From DATMNI01 sp963817515 (lineage in GTDB: Bacteria > Acidobacteriota > Terriglobia > Bryobacterales > Bryobacteraceae): a DNA stretch of 64,000 nt. The notes below the pieces were generated by a model. It was not told the DNA's origin. It saw only the letters and a program-made list of their open reading frames with translations, and made no database searches. Shown piece by piece: positions 55,543-63,773 of this stretch (its first letter is position 1; every line of letters begins with the position of its first letter). The position numbers and the translations under genes are program-made. The stretch spans positions 496,001-560,000 of the forward strand of contig CAWFPJ010000039.1 in NCBI GenBank assembly GCA_963817515.1. Direction: 5' to 3'.

Positions 55543-56399
55543 TGCCGTGGCCTTTCTACATCTTCTTGTATAGCATAAGATCCCGGTGTTCCTGTTTCCG
55601 CAAATGACTCGACTAAGTACCGCTGAAAGTGGCGGCCGGCCAATTCGGCCGGCAAATCAAGATCGGTCTCCCCTTGCAGCATCCGCTCCACGTAATTGTA
55701 GATCAAGTCTACATCGTTCGCGTGATTGATGGAGTGAAACCACATGGAGCGGCCGTGAAACTGCAAGAGGACGACATTCGCCAAAGGACAGGGACCGAGA
55801 CATCCAGAGACAGTCAGGTGAAATCGCCGCCGGAATCCGCGCTGCTTCCACTGGTGTTTGAATTCTTCGAGGGGGAGAGCCGGAAAGCCCTTCTCCGTAC
55901 GTCCGCAACAGCATCCATTGCACACAAACAGGTGACCGTCCTGGATTCGGATTTCCTTGGAGACGCCATCGGCTCGCGTGACCCTCATCAACGGGCTCTG
56001 CCGGTATTCATAACCGATCCGGAACCCGGGCCGGAGTTGCACCGGCTTGCCGTGCGGAGTGTGCCGATAGGCATCGGCCCATGCCTCCTTTCGTTCGTAC
56101 AGCTCCGGTTCGCCGGCCAGACCCTTGGAAGCCACAAGCTTTTCGAGAGCGGCCACCCAATGGTGATAATACTCGGTGCCGTCGTCAGCTTCGTCCCGTT
56201 CGGCGGCGGCGGCGAGTTCCGCGGCCAACGCATCGGCCCATTCCTTCCAGGTGAAATGTCCCTGAGCGGAAAGGCGGAGCGTGAGCGCGAATGCCTGGGC
56301 CTGCCACGGTTCCGCGAACACGGGGCCTTGCTGGTCGCGCGGCAGGTTCTGCAACTCCGGATAGCACCCGGGATTGTCAGGCGTGTTCAAGATAGTCAT
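55539..56399 (-). CDS. Nitrile hydratase activator fused to a [2Fe-2S] ferredoxin domain
   Basis: A 286-aa two-part protein. Residues 14-120 match the nitrile hydratase accessory (P14K/NhlE-like) family: GPVFAEPWQAQAFALTLRLS, GHFTWKEWADALAAELAAA, DGTEYYHHWVAALEKLVA, and YRHTPHGKPVQL at the family's normal C-terminus. Residues 150-265 form a thioredoxin-like [2Fe-2S] ferredoxin domain with LFVCNGCCCGRTEKG and TVSGCLGPCPLAN; C160, C163-C165, C200 and C204 are the cluster candidates. The activator inserts cobalt into the alpha subunit. The start at 56399 overlaps nthB by 23 bases; a longer frame to 56513 lies inside nthB and is rejected. The fusion is unusual to my knowledge. Confidence 0.85.
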   Translation of the reverse strand: MTILNTPDNPGCYPELQNLPRDQQGPVFAEPWQAQAFALTLRLSAQGHFTWKEWADALAAELAAAAERDEADDGTEYYHHWVAALEKLVASKGLAGEPELYERKEAWADAYRHTPHGKPVQLRPGFRIGYEYRQSPLMRVTRADGVSKEIRIQDGHLFVCNGCCCGRTEKGFPALPLEEFKHQWKQRGFRRRFHLTVSGCLGPCPLANVVLLQFHGRSMWFHSINHANDVDLIYNYVERMLQGETDLDLPAELAGRHFQRYLVESFAETGTPGSYAIQEDVERPRQ

Positions 56400-57039
56400 C
56401 CCACAAATCGAGGTGGACGAAGTCGCGCGGCGATGCCTGCTCACCCCAAAGTTCCCGAGCGGCGAACCGAACGGAATAGACATGCTGGCGGTTGGGGCCG
56501 CGGCCATCGGCATTGGTGTCCGGGAAATTGTAGACGCCGTGGTCGCGTTCGATCTTACCTGTCTTGCCGCGCGCGTATCGAGGCAGACGCGTGTGGCCTA
56601 TGGGATGTATGTTGCGCGCGCGCACGTGCTGCCCGGTTTTAAATCGCGGCCGCACCGCAGGCTCATGGCTGGACTCGATATTTCGGTTGAGCGCCATTGG
56701 GGGAACGTGTTCCGCGAGGAGCGGCGGCGTCAGTTTTGGAGAGCCGGGAGCCGGTATGCCGGTCTCGATTTCCTGCCGCGATACCAGATCCGTCTTGACA
56801 AGCAATTCCACGAGTCTCACGAACCATTTCTCGTAGTAGCTCATGCGCAGATAGTCGGCGGGAGCGATCTGTTCGATATAGAAACGCCCGGTATCGATGT
56901 TCCATTTTCGCCACGCGCCGATAGCCCGAGTCAAAACATGAACGCGAGCTTCCCATGGTTCGTGAAAGACAGGCTCGTTGATTTCGGCATGGACGGGTCC
57001 CATCCCATGCATCCCACCCATGTCGTGCACGCCGTTCAT
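56377..57039 (-). CDS. nthB: Nitrile hydratase beta subunit
   Basis: A 220-aa subunit beginning with the family hallmark MNGVHDMGGMHGMGPV. Later landmarks are EPVFHEPWEARVHVLTRAIG, YLRMSYYEKWFVRLVELLV, and the C-terminal SH3-like barrel with FKTGQHVRARNIHPIGHTRL and HVYSVRFAARELWGE. The two beta arginines that contact the active-site cysteines are expected in this family and may be those in TRLPRYARG. The ATG overlaps the alpha stop (ATGA). With alpha it hydrates nitriles to amides in the cytoplasm. Confidence 0.93.
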   Translation of the reverse strand: MNGVHDMGGMHGMGPVHAEINEPVFHEPWEARVHVLTRAIGAWRKWNIDTGRFYIEQIAPADYLRMSYYEKWFVRLVELLVKTDLVSRQEIETGIPAPGSPKLTPPLLAEHVPPMALNRNIESSHEPAVRPRFKTGQHVRARNIHPIGHTRLPRYARGKTGKIERDHGVYNFPDTNADGRGPNRQHVYSVRFAARELWGEQASPRDFVHLDLWDDYLEHA

Positions 57040-57728
57040 CGAGCACCCTCGGACTGGGGAAGTTTGATTTTCTCCACGCCAATCATGGAATTGCGAGTGA
57101 CCAGGCCGGCCAGGGCTTCCTCGTTCATGTGGTCGGTTCCAGCGGGACGCTCGGGAAGCACGAGGTATCGCAGCTCGGCCGTACTATCCCATACCCGCAC
57201 CTCCACGTCCTCCGGCAGGTCGAGTCCGAACTCCATGAGGACGCCTCGTGGATCCATTACCGCCCTTGAACGGTATGCCGAGGACTTGTACCAGACGGGC
57301 GGGAGACCGAGAACCGGCCAAGGATAGCAGGAACACAGCGTGCACACCACGACATTATGTACTTTGGCGGTGTTCTCCGTGACGAGCATATGTTCTCCTT
57401 GCATGCTCAAGAATCCCAGTTCCGCAATGGCGGACGCCGCATCGGAAAGAAGACGCTTCTTGTAGGCGGCGTCGATCCATGCGCGCGCGACAACTTTGGC
57501 GCCGTTGCGCGGCCCGACCTGGTTTTCATAGGTGTCGACCAGCGCATCGAGAGCGGCCGGATCCACCAAGCCCTTTTCTACCAGCAGGGATTCGAGCGAC
57601 TTGACTCGCAAGCTAATGTCGGACGGCACCAACTGGTGCTGATGATCCTGGGGTTGGTCCGAGGCGGATGCCGCGTCCGGCACAGGGGCGCTACTGACAT
57701 CGCGGAAGCCGCGGCGCGATATTTCCAC
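57036..57728 (-). CDS. nthA: Nitrile hydratase alpha subunit, cobalt type
   Basis: A 230-aa catalytic subunit. The metal claw is C129-T-L-C132-S-C134 in VVVCTLCSCYPWPVLG; threonine at the second position is the cobalt-type signature, where iron-type enzymes have serine. C132 and C134 would be oxidised to sulfinate and sulfenate. The upstream part (SLESLLVEKGLVDPAALDAL, VVARAWIDAAYKKRLLSDA) and PPVWYKSSAYRSRAV downstream are standard. The start is GTG 57728, with GGAGGTGA at 5 bases. First gene of the operon nthA-nthB-activator-cbtB-cbtA; a TATAAT-like box is visible in the 115-base gap to the divergent gene. Confidence 0.95.
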   Translation of the reverse strand: MEISRRGFRDVSSAPVPDAASASDQPQDHQHQLVPSDISLRVKSLESLLVEKGLVDPAALDALVDTYENQVGPRNGAKVVARAWIDAAYKKRLLSDAASAIAELGFLSMQGEHMLVTENTAKVHNVVVCTLCSCYPWPVLGLPPVWYKSSAYRSRAVMDPRGVLMEFGLDLPEDVEVRVWDSTAELRYLVLPERPAGTDHMNEEALAGLVTRNSMIGVEKIKLPQSEGAR

Positions 57729-57843
57729 GAGTCACCTCCGAGCGCATTTCCAAGATTTCGCTATTATATCAATTCGTTTCCTGAACACTATACCGATTGT
57801 GGCCGCAGCCCTTGTCCAGCTACCATAGAACAAGGACGAACCT

Positions 57844-58596
57844 GTGCTCCGAACACGAAGGTGCCTGCTGCAGGCGGCGATGATGTGGCCGGCGTTCCAC
57901 GCTCTACAAGCCGCGCGCAAGGAATTCTGGGGTAGCAAAGACCCAGCCGATTGGACAACCGAGGAGAAGCGAATTCTGCTGGGGCAGTCCCCATGGGCGC
58001 GGGAGGGAATTGTGCGGTTCGAGGCCGAAGGGAATCGCACGGCTGCGGGATCCTCCGATGGGAGACTGGGAGGAGATGTTCCCGTGGCCAGGCTGGGCGG
58101 CATGCCGGGCGCTGCGCCAAGTGTGCCGATCGGTGAAAAGATACCGCCGGTTCCGAGCACCGACACGGGCCAGTCCCTGCAGTTCAGGGCGCTGGCGCGC
58201 TGGGAAAGCGCGGAGCCGGTCCGCCTTGCCGGCGGGCCTGAACTGCCCGAAGGAACGGCGGGGTTCTATGTCATCCGGCTTCGAGGAATGCCTCTATTGC
58301 CGCCGCGCAAGGGCAAGGAGGGAGAGAGCTTGCCCAATCCCAACCAGGGCATGCTCGAGGCCATTAAGCAAAGCAGCCGAATCGAACGCAAAGGCAAGGC
58401 CGCCATTGCTTGTGCCCATCTGCTGATTGGATCGGGTGAGACGGCGACAGAGTTACTGCTCTTCTTCGCGCGCGGGACGGATCCGATCACCATTGGCGAC
58501 AAAGTAGTGACGCTCGAAAGCAGCTTTGGCCCATTTCATTTGTCTGTCAAGTTTCCGCTCAAGGACATGGTGTACAAAGGCGCGCTGGCACTGTGA
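57844..58596 (+). CDS. Hypothetical acidobacterial secreted protein
   Basis: A 250-aa protein with a short hydrophobic N-terminus and the segment KEFWGSKDPADWTTEEKRIL (residues 26-45), which reads W(S)xxExxxLL and is familiar from many acidobacterial proteins of unknown function (memory). The middle is low in structure and rich in glycine and proline (PSVPIGEKIPPVPSTDTG), and the C-terminal half is beta-rich. No catalytic motif is seen. Divergent from nthA but not obviously part of its function. Confidence 0.7.
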   Translation: MLRTRRCLLQAAMMWPAFHALQAARKEFWGSKDPADWTTEEKRILLGQSPWAREGIVRFEAEGNRTAAGSSDGRLGGDVPVARLGGMPGAAPSVPIGEKIPPVPSTDTGQSLQFRALARWESAEPVRLAGGPELPEGTAGFYVIRLRGMPLLPPRKGKEGESLPNPNQGMLEAIKQSSRIERKGKAAIACAHLLIGSGETATELLLFFARGTDPITIGDKVVTLESSFGPFHLSVKFPLKDMVYKGALAL

Positions 58597-58627
58597 CCGC
58601 TTGATAACTTGCCCGTCCAGGAAATCA

Positions 58628-58647
58628 CTCCCTCACGGTCGTGGCTC
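58628..58647 (+). repeat. Single arm related to the palindrome at 16137
   Basis: CTCCCTCACGGTCGTGGCTC matches the arm of the 16137-16203 palindrome at most positions (core ACGGTCGTGGCTC against ACGGTCGCGGCTC). No second arm is found nearby, so it may be a half or decayed copy. Confidence 0.4.
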
Positions 58648-58681
58648 GGACTGCGCTTCGATTACGCGCATCCTATAGCTT

Positions 58682-60223
58682 TCAGTGTTTGGCGAACATT
58701 GCCTGGGCGTCTTTGCGTAAGGCAGCCTGGCTGCCCGGGCGGCTGTAGAACATGTGGCCGCCGGGGTATTCATGGACGGCGACACGCGTGGGATCGCCCA
58801 TCACCGGCATCTGGTCCACCGTCAGCACCGAGCCCATGAAAGAGCAGGAGAGGTCGTTCCAGCCGTGCACGATGGTGACGCGCAATTTGGGGTCGGCAGC
58901 CACTGCCTGTCTTAGATCGGGCACGGCGCCTACGCGTAGGGCGCGGCTTTCGCGATCCCACTGGGAGTTGACCTCGTAGCTGAGCGTGTTGTAGCGCGCA
59001 TCGATTTTCCAACCGACGGCGCGCGTCACAAAATCCACCATCGCAGTAGTGGTGGGCGCGATGATGCTCTCCAGGAGCGGATCGTTGGTGCGCTGCTCGG
59101 GAGCGAAGGGAAAAGGGTCATACCCGGTGACATTCGAATCGTACACGCTGCCGATCTTACCGCGCTCGCGATGGACCTCGCGCAGGTATGCGCCGATTTC
59201 CAGCCGCCCGCCAGCGCGCCGAACGAACTCTTCTTCCAGGCCGGTCATGTCGGTCACTTTTTTTACAATTCGGGTGGTTGCCTCCGGATCGGAGCGGCCT
59301 TTCAGCAGGTCGGTAGCATACTCACCGCGAGTGTAGGCAATTACGCGCGCCATTGCCTCCGGCGTGAGCTTGTCCTGCCGCTCGAGATGCGCCGCCGTAA
59401 TCGATGGCAGCGTCAGCATCCACGGAACGGGAGAGACGTCGCCGTTGTCAGCCAGCGCCGGATTCAGATACGGCGAGACCAGCACCAGGCCGTTCAGCGC
59501 CACGCCGAGCTGAGTTTGGAGGTAATGCGTGATCCGCGGGCCGCGATAGCCGCCGTAGCTCTCTCCGACCAGATATTTTCGCGAACCCATACGGCCGTTC
59601 TTCACGAGCCAATCGTAAATGATGCGCGAGAGGTAATGAATGTCGGCGTCGGTACTGTAGAACTGCTTCTTGGTCTCGTCGACGGGAACCAGCGACCGGC
59701 TGTAACCGGTGCCGATCGGGTCAAGAAACACCAGGTCAGTGAAATCCAGCCATGTACCCGGGTTGTCTGTCAACTTAGGCGGGTCCGACGGGCTGTTTCC
59801 CTCTTCACCGAACTGGAGGCGCCTGGGCCCGATGGCGCCGAAATTCAGAAACACGGAAGCCGCGCCCGGGCCGCCATTCAGCGCGAAGGTGACAGGCCGG
59901 TCCTGGCCTTCGATGGTATACGCGGTAAAGACCACCTCCCCAATCTTCTTGTTGTTGTCATGGACCGGCAGCGCGCCCACGGTGACTGTGTAGTGTAGCG
60001 GCTTGCCATCGAGCTGGATGCTTTGCGCCACATGGGCGTCGGCGGGCAGGGGAGCCTCTTTGTCGGGCGTTCTATCTTTATCCTTGGCATCGGCGGGAGC
60101 CGGCGGAGGCACGGGCTTGGTTTCCTGGGCGCCGGCACGGGAAGAGGCAGCGGCCACCATGAACAGGGCCAATATAGGCGCGACGGCACGAGCGCGAACG
60201 GAGTGCGGGGAAATGGACCTCAT
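58682..60223 (-). CDS. Peptidase S10-type serine carboxypeptidase-like protein
   Basis: A 513-aa secreted alpha/beta-hydrolase of the S10 family. Signal peptide (AVAPILALFMVAAASSRAGA), oxyanion-hole region FALNGGPGAASVFLNFGA, nucleophile in LVGESYGGYRGP, aspartate in VTIVHGWNDLSCSF, and histidine in YPGGHMFYSRPGS complete the triad. It should remove C-terminal amino acids from peptides or act as an acyltransferase/esterase. ATG 60223 is chosen over an upstream in-frame start at 60370 because the signal peptide begins there. A transcript of its own: neighbours are divergent or convergent. Confidence 0.9.
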   Translation of the reverse strand: MRSISPHSVRARAVAPILALFMVAAASSRAGAQETKPVPPPAPADAKDKDRTPDKEAPLPADAHVAQSIQLDGKPLHYTVTVGALPVHDNNKKIGEVVFTAYTIEGQDRPVTFALNGGPGAASVFLNFGAIGPRRLQFGEEGNSPSDPPKLTDNPGTWLDFTDLVFLDPIGTGYSRSLVPVDETKKQFYSTDADIHYLSRIIYDWLVKNGRMGSRKYLVGESYGGYRGPRITHYLQTQLGVALNGLVLVSPYLNPALADNGDVSPVPWMLTLPSITAAHLERQDKLTPEAMARVIAYTRGEYATDLLKGRSDPEATTRIVKKVTDMTGLEEEFVRRAGGRLEIGAYLREVHRERGKIGSVYDSNVTGYDPFPFAPEQRTNDPLLESIIAPTTTAMVDFVTRAVGWKIDARYNTLSYEVNSQWDRESRALRVGAVPDLRQAVAADPKLRVTIVHGWNDLSCSFMGSVLTVDQMPVMGDPTRVAVHEYPGGHMFYSRPGSQAALRKDAQAMFAKH

Positions 60224-60433
60224 GTGGCTACGATAACGTAAACCGGCCGGCTTCGTGACTCGGCCCCCTAATGTTGTCGACCCCCAAGGCGTGGCCGGAC
60301 CAGAGGGCTGCGGTGGCGGGCACAAACCTGGGGCGGGCAGGAACCTGGGACCGGTGGGATCCAACCACATTTTTGGCGCGGTCTGTCATCCGGTTGTCAT
60401 CAGTTTCTAACTTCTCTTTTCGATAATCAACAA

Positions 60434-60862
60434 TTGACGTGTCGAGATGAAGCTCCGGCTAAGTGCTTCTTCGCGATTGAGTTTTACCTCACTGTCGACG
60501 GCCAAACGCCCGTAGCGTTCGATCCGGCATCGGGCCTGCCAAATATCATTGCGAAGCAGGGAACGGTTGAAGACTGGATCATTGAGAACCGGTCGAATGA
60601 ACTCCACGCGTTCCACATCCATCAACTGCACTTCATGCTGCTCAACTACCTCGGAAGGCCCGTGAATGAGCCGTTTCTCCGCGATACGGTCAACGTACCT
60701 TACTACAATGGCAGAGCTCTCGAATACCCCAGCATCAGACTACGAATGGATTTTCGCGACCCGAATACTGTGGGTACGTTTCTATACCATTGCCATCTTC
60801 TGGAACATGAGGACGGGGGAATGATGGGGCTGATCCGCTGCGGCGATGGGGGCGACCACTGA
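60434..60862 (+). pseudogene. C-terminal fragment of a multicopper oxidase
   Basis: Only the third cupredoxin domain remains: FYLTVDGQTPVAFDP, VEDWIIENRSNELHAFHIHQ with HxxHxH copper ligands, and FLYHCHLLEHEDGGMMGLI with the HCHxxxH motif. The first two domains (roughly 400 residues, including the other trinuclear-site histidines) are missing; homology begins near 60450 after unrelated sequence. It cannot bind the full copper set alone. The stop is followed directly by another gene fragment. Confidence 0.75.
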
Positions 60863-61448
60863 CGAGTATTGCAACATTTGCAACCCATTCCAATACGACA
60901 CCTCCATCATGACTAATGCCGCGGTCCGCACCGCGCACCTCAAGGACACGGCCGATCTCTACACCGACATCCAGTTCGGAAGCTTGCCGGCGGTTTCCTT
61001 CGTCAAGCCCAGCGGACTGGTGGACGGACATCCAGCATCCTCGAAACTGAACCTCTTCGAGGGCTTCACGCAGAAGATCGTGGACGCGGTGAAGGCCAAT
61101 CCCAGTCTCTGGAGTGAGACGGCGATCCTGATCACCTTCGACGAAGGCGGCGGCTATTACGACTCAGGTTATGTTCAGCCGCTCGACTTCTTCGGCGACG
61201 GTACACGAATTCCGTTGATTGTGGTGTCTCCCTACACGCAGGCCGGCCACATCTCGCACGACTATTCGGACCATGTCTCAATCCTAAAATTCATCGAAAG
61301 GAATTGGAACCTGAGTCCGGTTACAAAACGAAGCCGGGACAATTTCCCCAACCCGACTGTGAGCCCGGCCAACCCGTATGTGCCTAACAATACGCCGGCA
61401 ATCAGCGACCTTTTCGAGCTTTTCAGCTTCGGTCGAAACCGCCGTTAA
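60846..61448 (+). pseudogene. C-terminal fragment of a phosphoesterase (phospholipase C/acid phosphatase family)
   Basis: The sequence enters the family abruptly at EYCNICNPFQYDTSIMTN (about 60860) and then runs intact: LPAVSFVKPSGLVDGHPASS, AILITFDEGGGYYDSGY, GDGTRIPLIVVSPYTQAGHI and DHVSILKFIERNW to a natural stop at 61448. The N-terminal half with the first metal ligands is missing, so it is inactive unless fused elsewhere. It overlaps the copper-oxidase fragment by 17 bases, as if a deletion had joined the two C-terminal ends. Confidence 0.7.
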
Positions 61449-61460
61449 TAACGGGCTAGA

Positions 61461-62463
61461 CGTAGTGGCCATTGCGGAGAAGCGCACCAAAGGCGCTGCC
61501 GGCAAGGGCGCTGGTCAGTTTGGATGGCAGCACGCTGGAGTCGCCGATCGGCGGGAACGAAGTCCAGTGCTTTCCCCAAGATACGGTTTGTAGCACTGCT
61601 GGAGAATGGGACACATGTGCTGTGGGGCGCGCACATGGATCGATACGCCACCGATGAACTCACGCTGGCTGAGAAAGTGATTCCTTTGCTAGGCAAAGGA
61701 ATGCTGTGTATGGCCGACCGGTTCTTCCCCGGTTACAAACTCTGGCGTGCAGCCGCAAAGACGGGAGCGGATCTGCTGTGGCGCACGCGCCAAAATGCAC
61801 GCCTGGACGTGGAAAAGCGCCTGCCCGACGGCTCCTATCTCAGCCGCATCTACGCCTCCACTAAGGACCGGCGGAAGAAGCGCAACGGGATTGTGGTCCG
61901 TGTCATCGATTACCGTTTGAAAAACGTCGCCGACGCCGAACCCCTGTACCGGCTGATCACCACCATCCTCGATCACGAGCAGGCGCCGGCCAAGGAATTG
62001 GCCGCCCTGTATCACGAGCGCTGGGAGATCGAAACCACCCTGGACGAATTGAAGACCCATCTGCGCGGCGCTCAGATTGTATTACGCAGCAAGACGCCAG
62101 AACTGGTCGAGCAGGAGTTCTTCGGTCTGCTGATGGCGCATTTTGCCATCCGCGGCCTCATGCACGAAGCCGCCCTGAAGGCTGATGAAGACCCCGATCG
62201 GCTGTCCTTCGTCCACTCCGTGCACGTTGTCCAGCGACGGATGGCGCGTTACGGCGCTATTCCCCCCTCGGCAGAGAAAAGTACTCCACGAAGCGACCCT
62301 CGACGAAATTCTTGAAGAGCGGGTTGTATCGAGCCGCAATCGGATCAACCTGCGCGGCGTGAAGCGCAAGATGAGCAACTACCCTCTGCGGCCCCGCAAG
62401 CGCCAGCGCACGCGACGGCTGGATGTAGCCAAGCGGATCAGGATCATTAAGTGAACAGTATTG
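61461..62463 (+). mobile_element. IS4-family insertion sequence remnant with 10-bp flanking repeat
   Basis: GGGCTAGACG occurs at 61451-61460 and again at 62464-62473, directly bracketing the transposase remnant. Target duplications of about 9-12 bp are normal for IS4. The right end reads CAGTATTG just before the repeat and looks like an IS4 terminus; the left end does not show its inverted copy, so the left part has been deleted or altered. Confidence 0.6.
61472..62454 (+). pseudogene. IS4-family DDE transposase, truncated and frameshifted
   Basis: Pieces in three frames: ALVSLDGSTLESP with the first catalytic aspartate (61500-61540), then FVALLENGTHVLWGAHMD, MLCMADRFFPGYKLW with the second aspartate, and AALYHERWEIETTLDELKTH with the IS4 Y-R-E signature. 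The tail VLHEATLDEILEERVVSSRN lies in another frame from about 62275. The first 130-150 residues of a normal IS4 transposase are absent and sequence between the first and second blocks is shortened. Not functional. Confidence 0.8.
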
Positions 62464-62480
62464 GGGCTAGACGGATTTGT

Positions 62481-63713
62481 TTACCTAGGGCCGTGCGCGC
62501 CACTCTCGGGCGCCGGCCCCGTATAACGGGCGCGTGGACGGATTAGCTGTCCTGCGGCATATTGCTCGATCGCGTGCGCGATCCAGCCGACGGTTCGGCC
62601 CAAAGCGAACAGGACCAGGGGCGCGTGGCCGGGCAAGCCGTAATTGCGTGCCAGCGCCGCCAATCCGAAGTCCAGATTCGGATGATCGTGCAGCAACTCA
62701 TACCCTGCCTTCGAGAGGGCGCGAGCCCGCCGCCACTCCGCCGGATTTCCGCCGGCTTCGGCCAAGCGCATCAGGAGCGCGGCGCGGGGATCGCCGGTTG
62801 GGTAGAGCGGATGGCCGAATCCGGGTACGTTCTCTCCACGTCGCAGCCGATTTGCCAGTATGGCGCGTGCGTGTCCCGGTGTTTCGGTGTCGGCAAACAG
62901 GGCCGATACACGTTCCGTCTGGCCGCCGTGCCGCCGCCCCTTCAGGGTTGCCATGGCAGCCGATACCACATCATAAGGCGATGCAGCGGCTGAGGCCGCG
63001 CATCTGGCGGTAAATGCCGAGACATTGAGTTCATGGTCCGCGCAGACCACCAGCGCCATCCGAATGGCCTCGCCAACGACTGCTCTCTTCGGCGCCCATC
63101 TGGCTTGGAGGGCCAGGTGAACCGGGGCCCGCGATTGGCGGCCTGCGACGATCATAGTCAACAAACGGACGATACGCGCTCCGGTCTGGCGGACCGCCGC
63201 CGGACGTAGATCGTAGGACGCCAGGTCCGCGGCTCCAGCAACCGGCAATCCCGCTTGCAGGAAGGTTAGTGGATCCTCGGCATGGGTCCGAAGGCAGGCC
63301 AATTGACGAAGCGACAGCGCGCATGGCTGCTCAAATAGCCGCCCGTGTTCCGCCGGTTCCGCCGCCCACAACAGCTCCGCCACTTGTTCCAAGCTGGCTT
63401 GCTGTGCGAGGTTCATCACATCGCGACCGCGGTAGTACAGCTTGCCATCCTGTATCAGTGTGATGGCCGACGCGAGTACGGGGCTGCCCCAATGCAGCCC
63501 TCGCTCGGCCGCCTTTGCGGGATCCCGCCGCGTCTCTTTCCGTTCCCGCAACCGCTCTATGTCTTCGCGGCAATAGCGGCGCTCCCTCGGCCGGCCGGGC
63601 ACAGGCTCTGAGTGCAACTGGCCGCGGCTTGTGTAGGCGTACAGCGTTGCCCGCGTCACCCCCAGCGCGTCAGCCGCCTGACTGGCGGTCAGGTGACGTG
63701 GTTCAGTTTGCAT
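62481..63713 (-). CDS. Citrate synthase-like enzyme with N-terminal helix-turn-helix
   Basis: A 410-aa fusion. Residues 5-60 are a MerR/excisionase-like HTH (LTASQAADALGVTRATLYAY, then a wing RERRYCREDIERLRERKE). The rest is a short-type citrate synthase: DHELNVSAFTARCAASA with the substrate histidine, NVPGFGHPLYPTGDPRA with the second histidine, and HPNLDFGLAALARNYG with the aspartate. ATG 63713 is used; the open frame to 63731 starts with TTG inside the palindrome. Such fusions occur in other bacteria. The DNA-binding part may let the protein control its own divergent promoter; the 7-bp palindrome at 63719 is the natural site. Confidence 0.88.
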   Translation of the reverse strand: MQTEPRHLTASQAADALGVTRATLYAYTSRGQLHSEPVPGRPRERRYCREDIERLRERKETRRDPAKAAERGLHWGSPVLASAITLIQDGKLYYRGRDVMNLAQQASLEQVAELLWAAEPAEHGRLFEQPCALSLRQLACLRTHAEDPLTFLQAGLPVAGAADLASYDLRPAAVRQTGARIVRLLTMIVAGRQSRAPVHLALQARWAPKRAVVGEAIRMALVVCADHELNVSAFTARCAASAAASPYDVVSAAMATLKGRRHGGQTERVSALFADTETPGHARAILANRLRRGENVPGFGHPLYPTGDPRAALLMRLAEAGGNPAEWRRARALSKAGYELLHDHPNLDFGLAALARNYGLPGHAPLVLFALGRTVGWIAHAIEQYAAGQLIRPRARYTGPAPESGAHGPR

Positions 63714-63718
63714 AATAC

Positions 63719-63736
63719 ATTGATTATACAATCAAT
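63719..63736. promoter_or_regulatory. Palindrome ATTGATT-ATAC-AATCAAT between divergent citrate synthases
   Basis: Perfect 7-4-7 inverted repeat lying between the two divergent genes. On the minus strand it contains TATAAT, on the plus strand a TTGACA (63738-63743) follows directly. A protein bound here would cover both promoters. Confidence 0.6.
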
Positions 63737-63773
63737 ATTGACAATACAATGGTCTCAGCCCGAATATTAAGGA

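Noticed and set aside
56399..56513. Longer N-terminus of the nitrile hydratase activator
   Set aside because: The extra 38 codons lie within nthB in another frame and have no family similarity; the ATG at 56399 gives the family start.
55345..57728. Cobalamin riboswitch controlling cbtB/cbtA
   Set aside because: The genes overlap or almost touch their upstream neighbours, leaving no room for an aptamer, and none was recognised before nthA.
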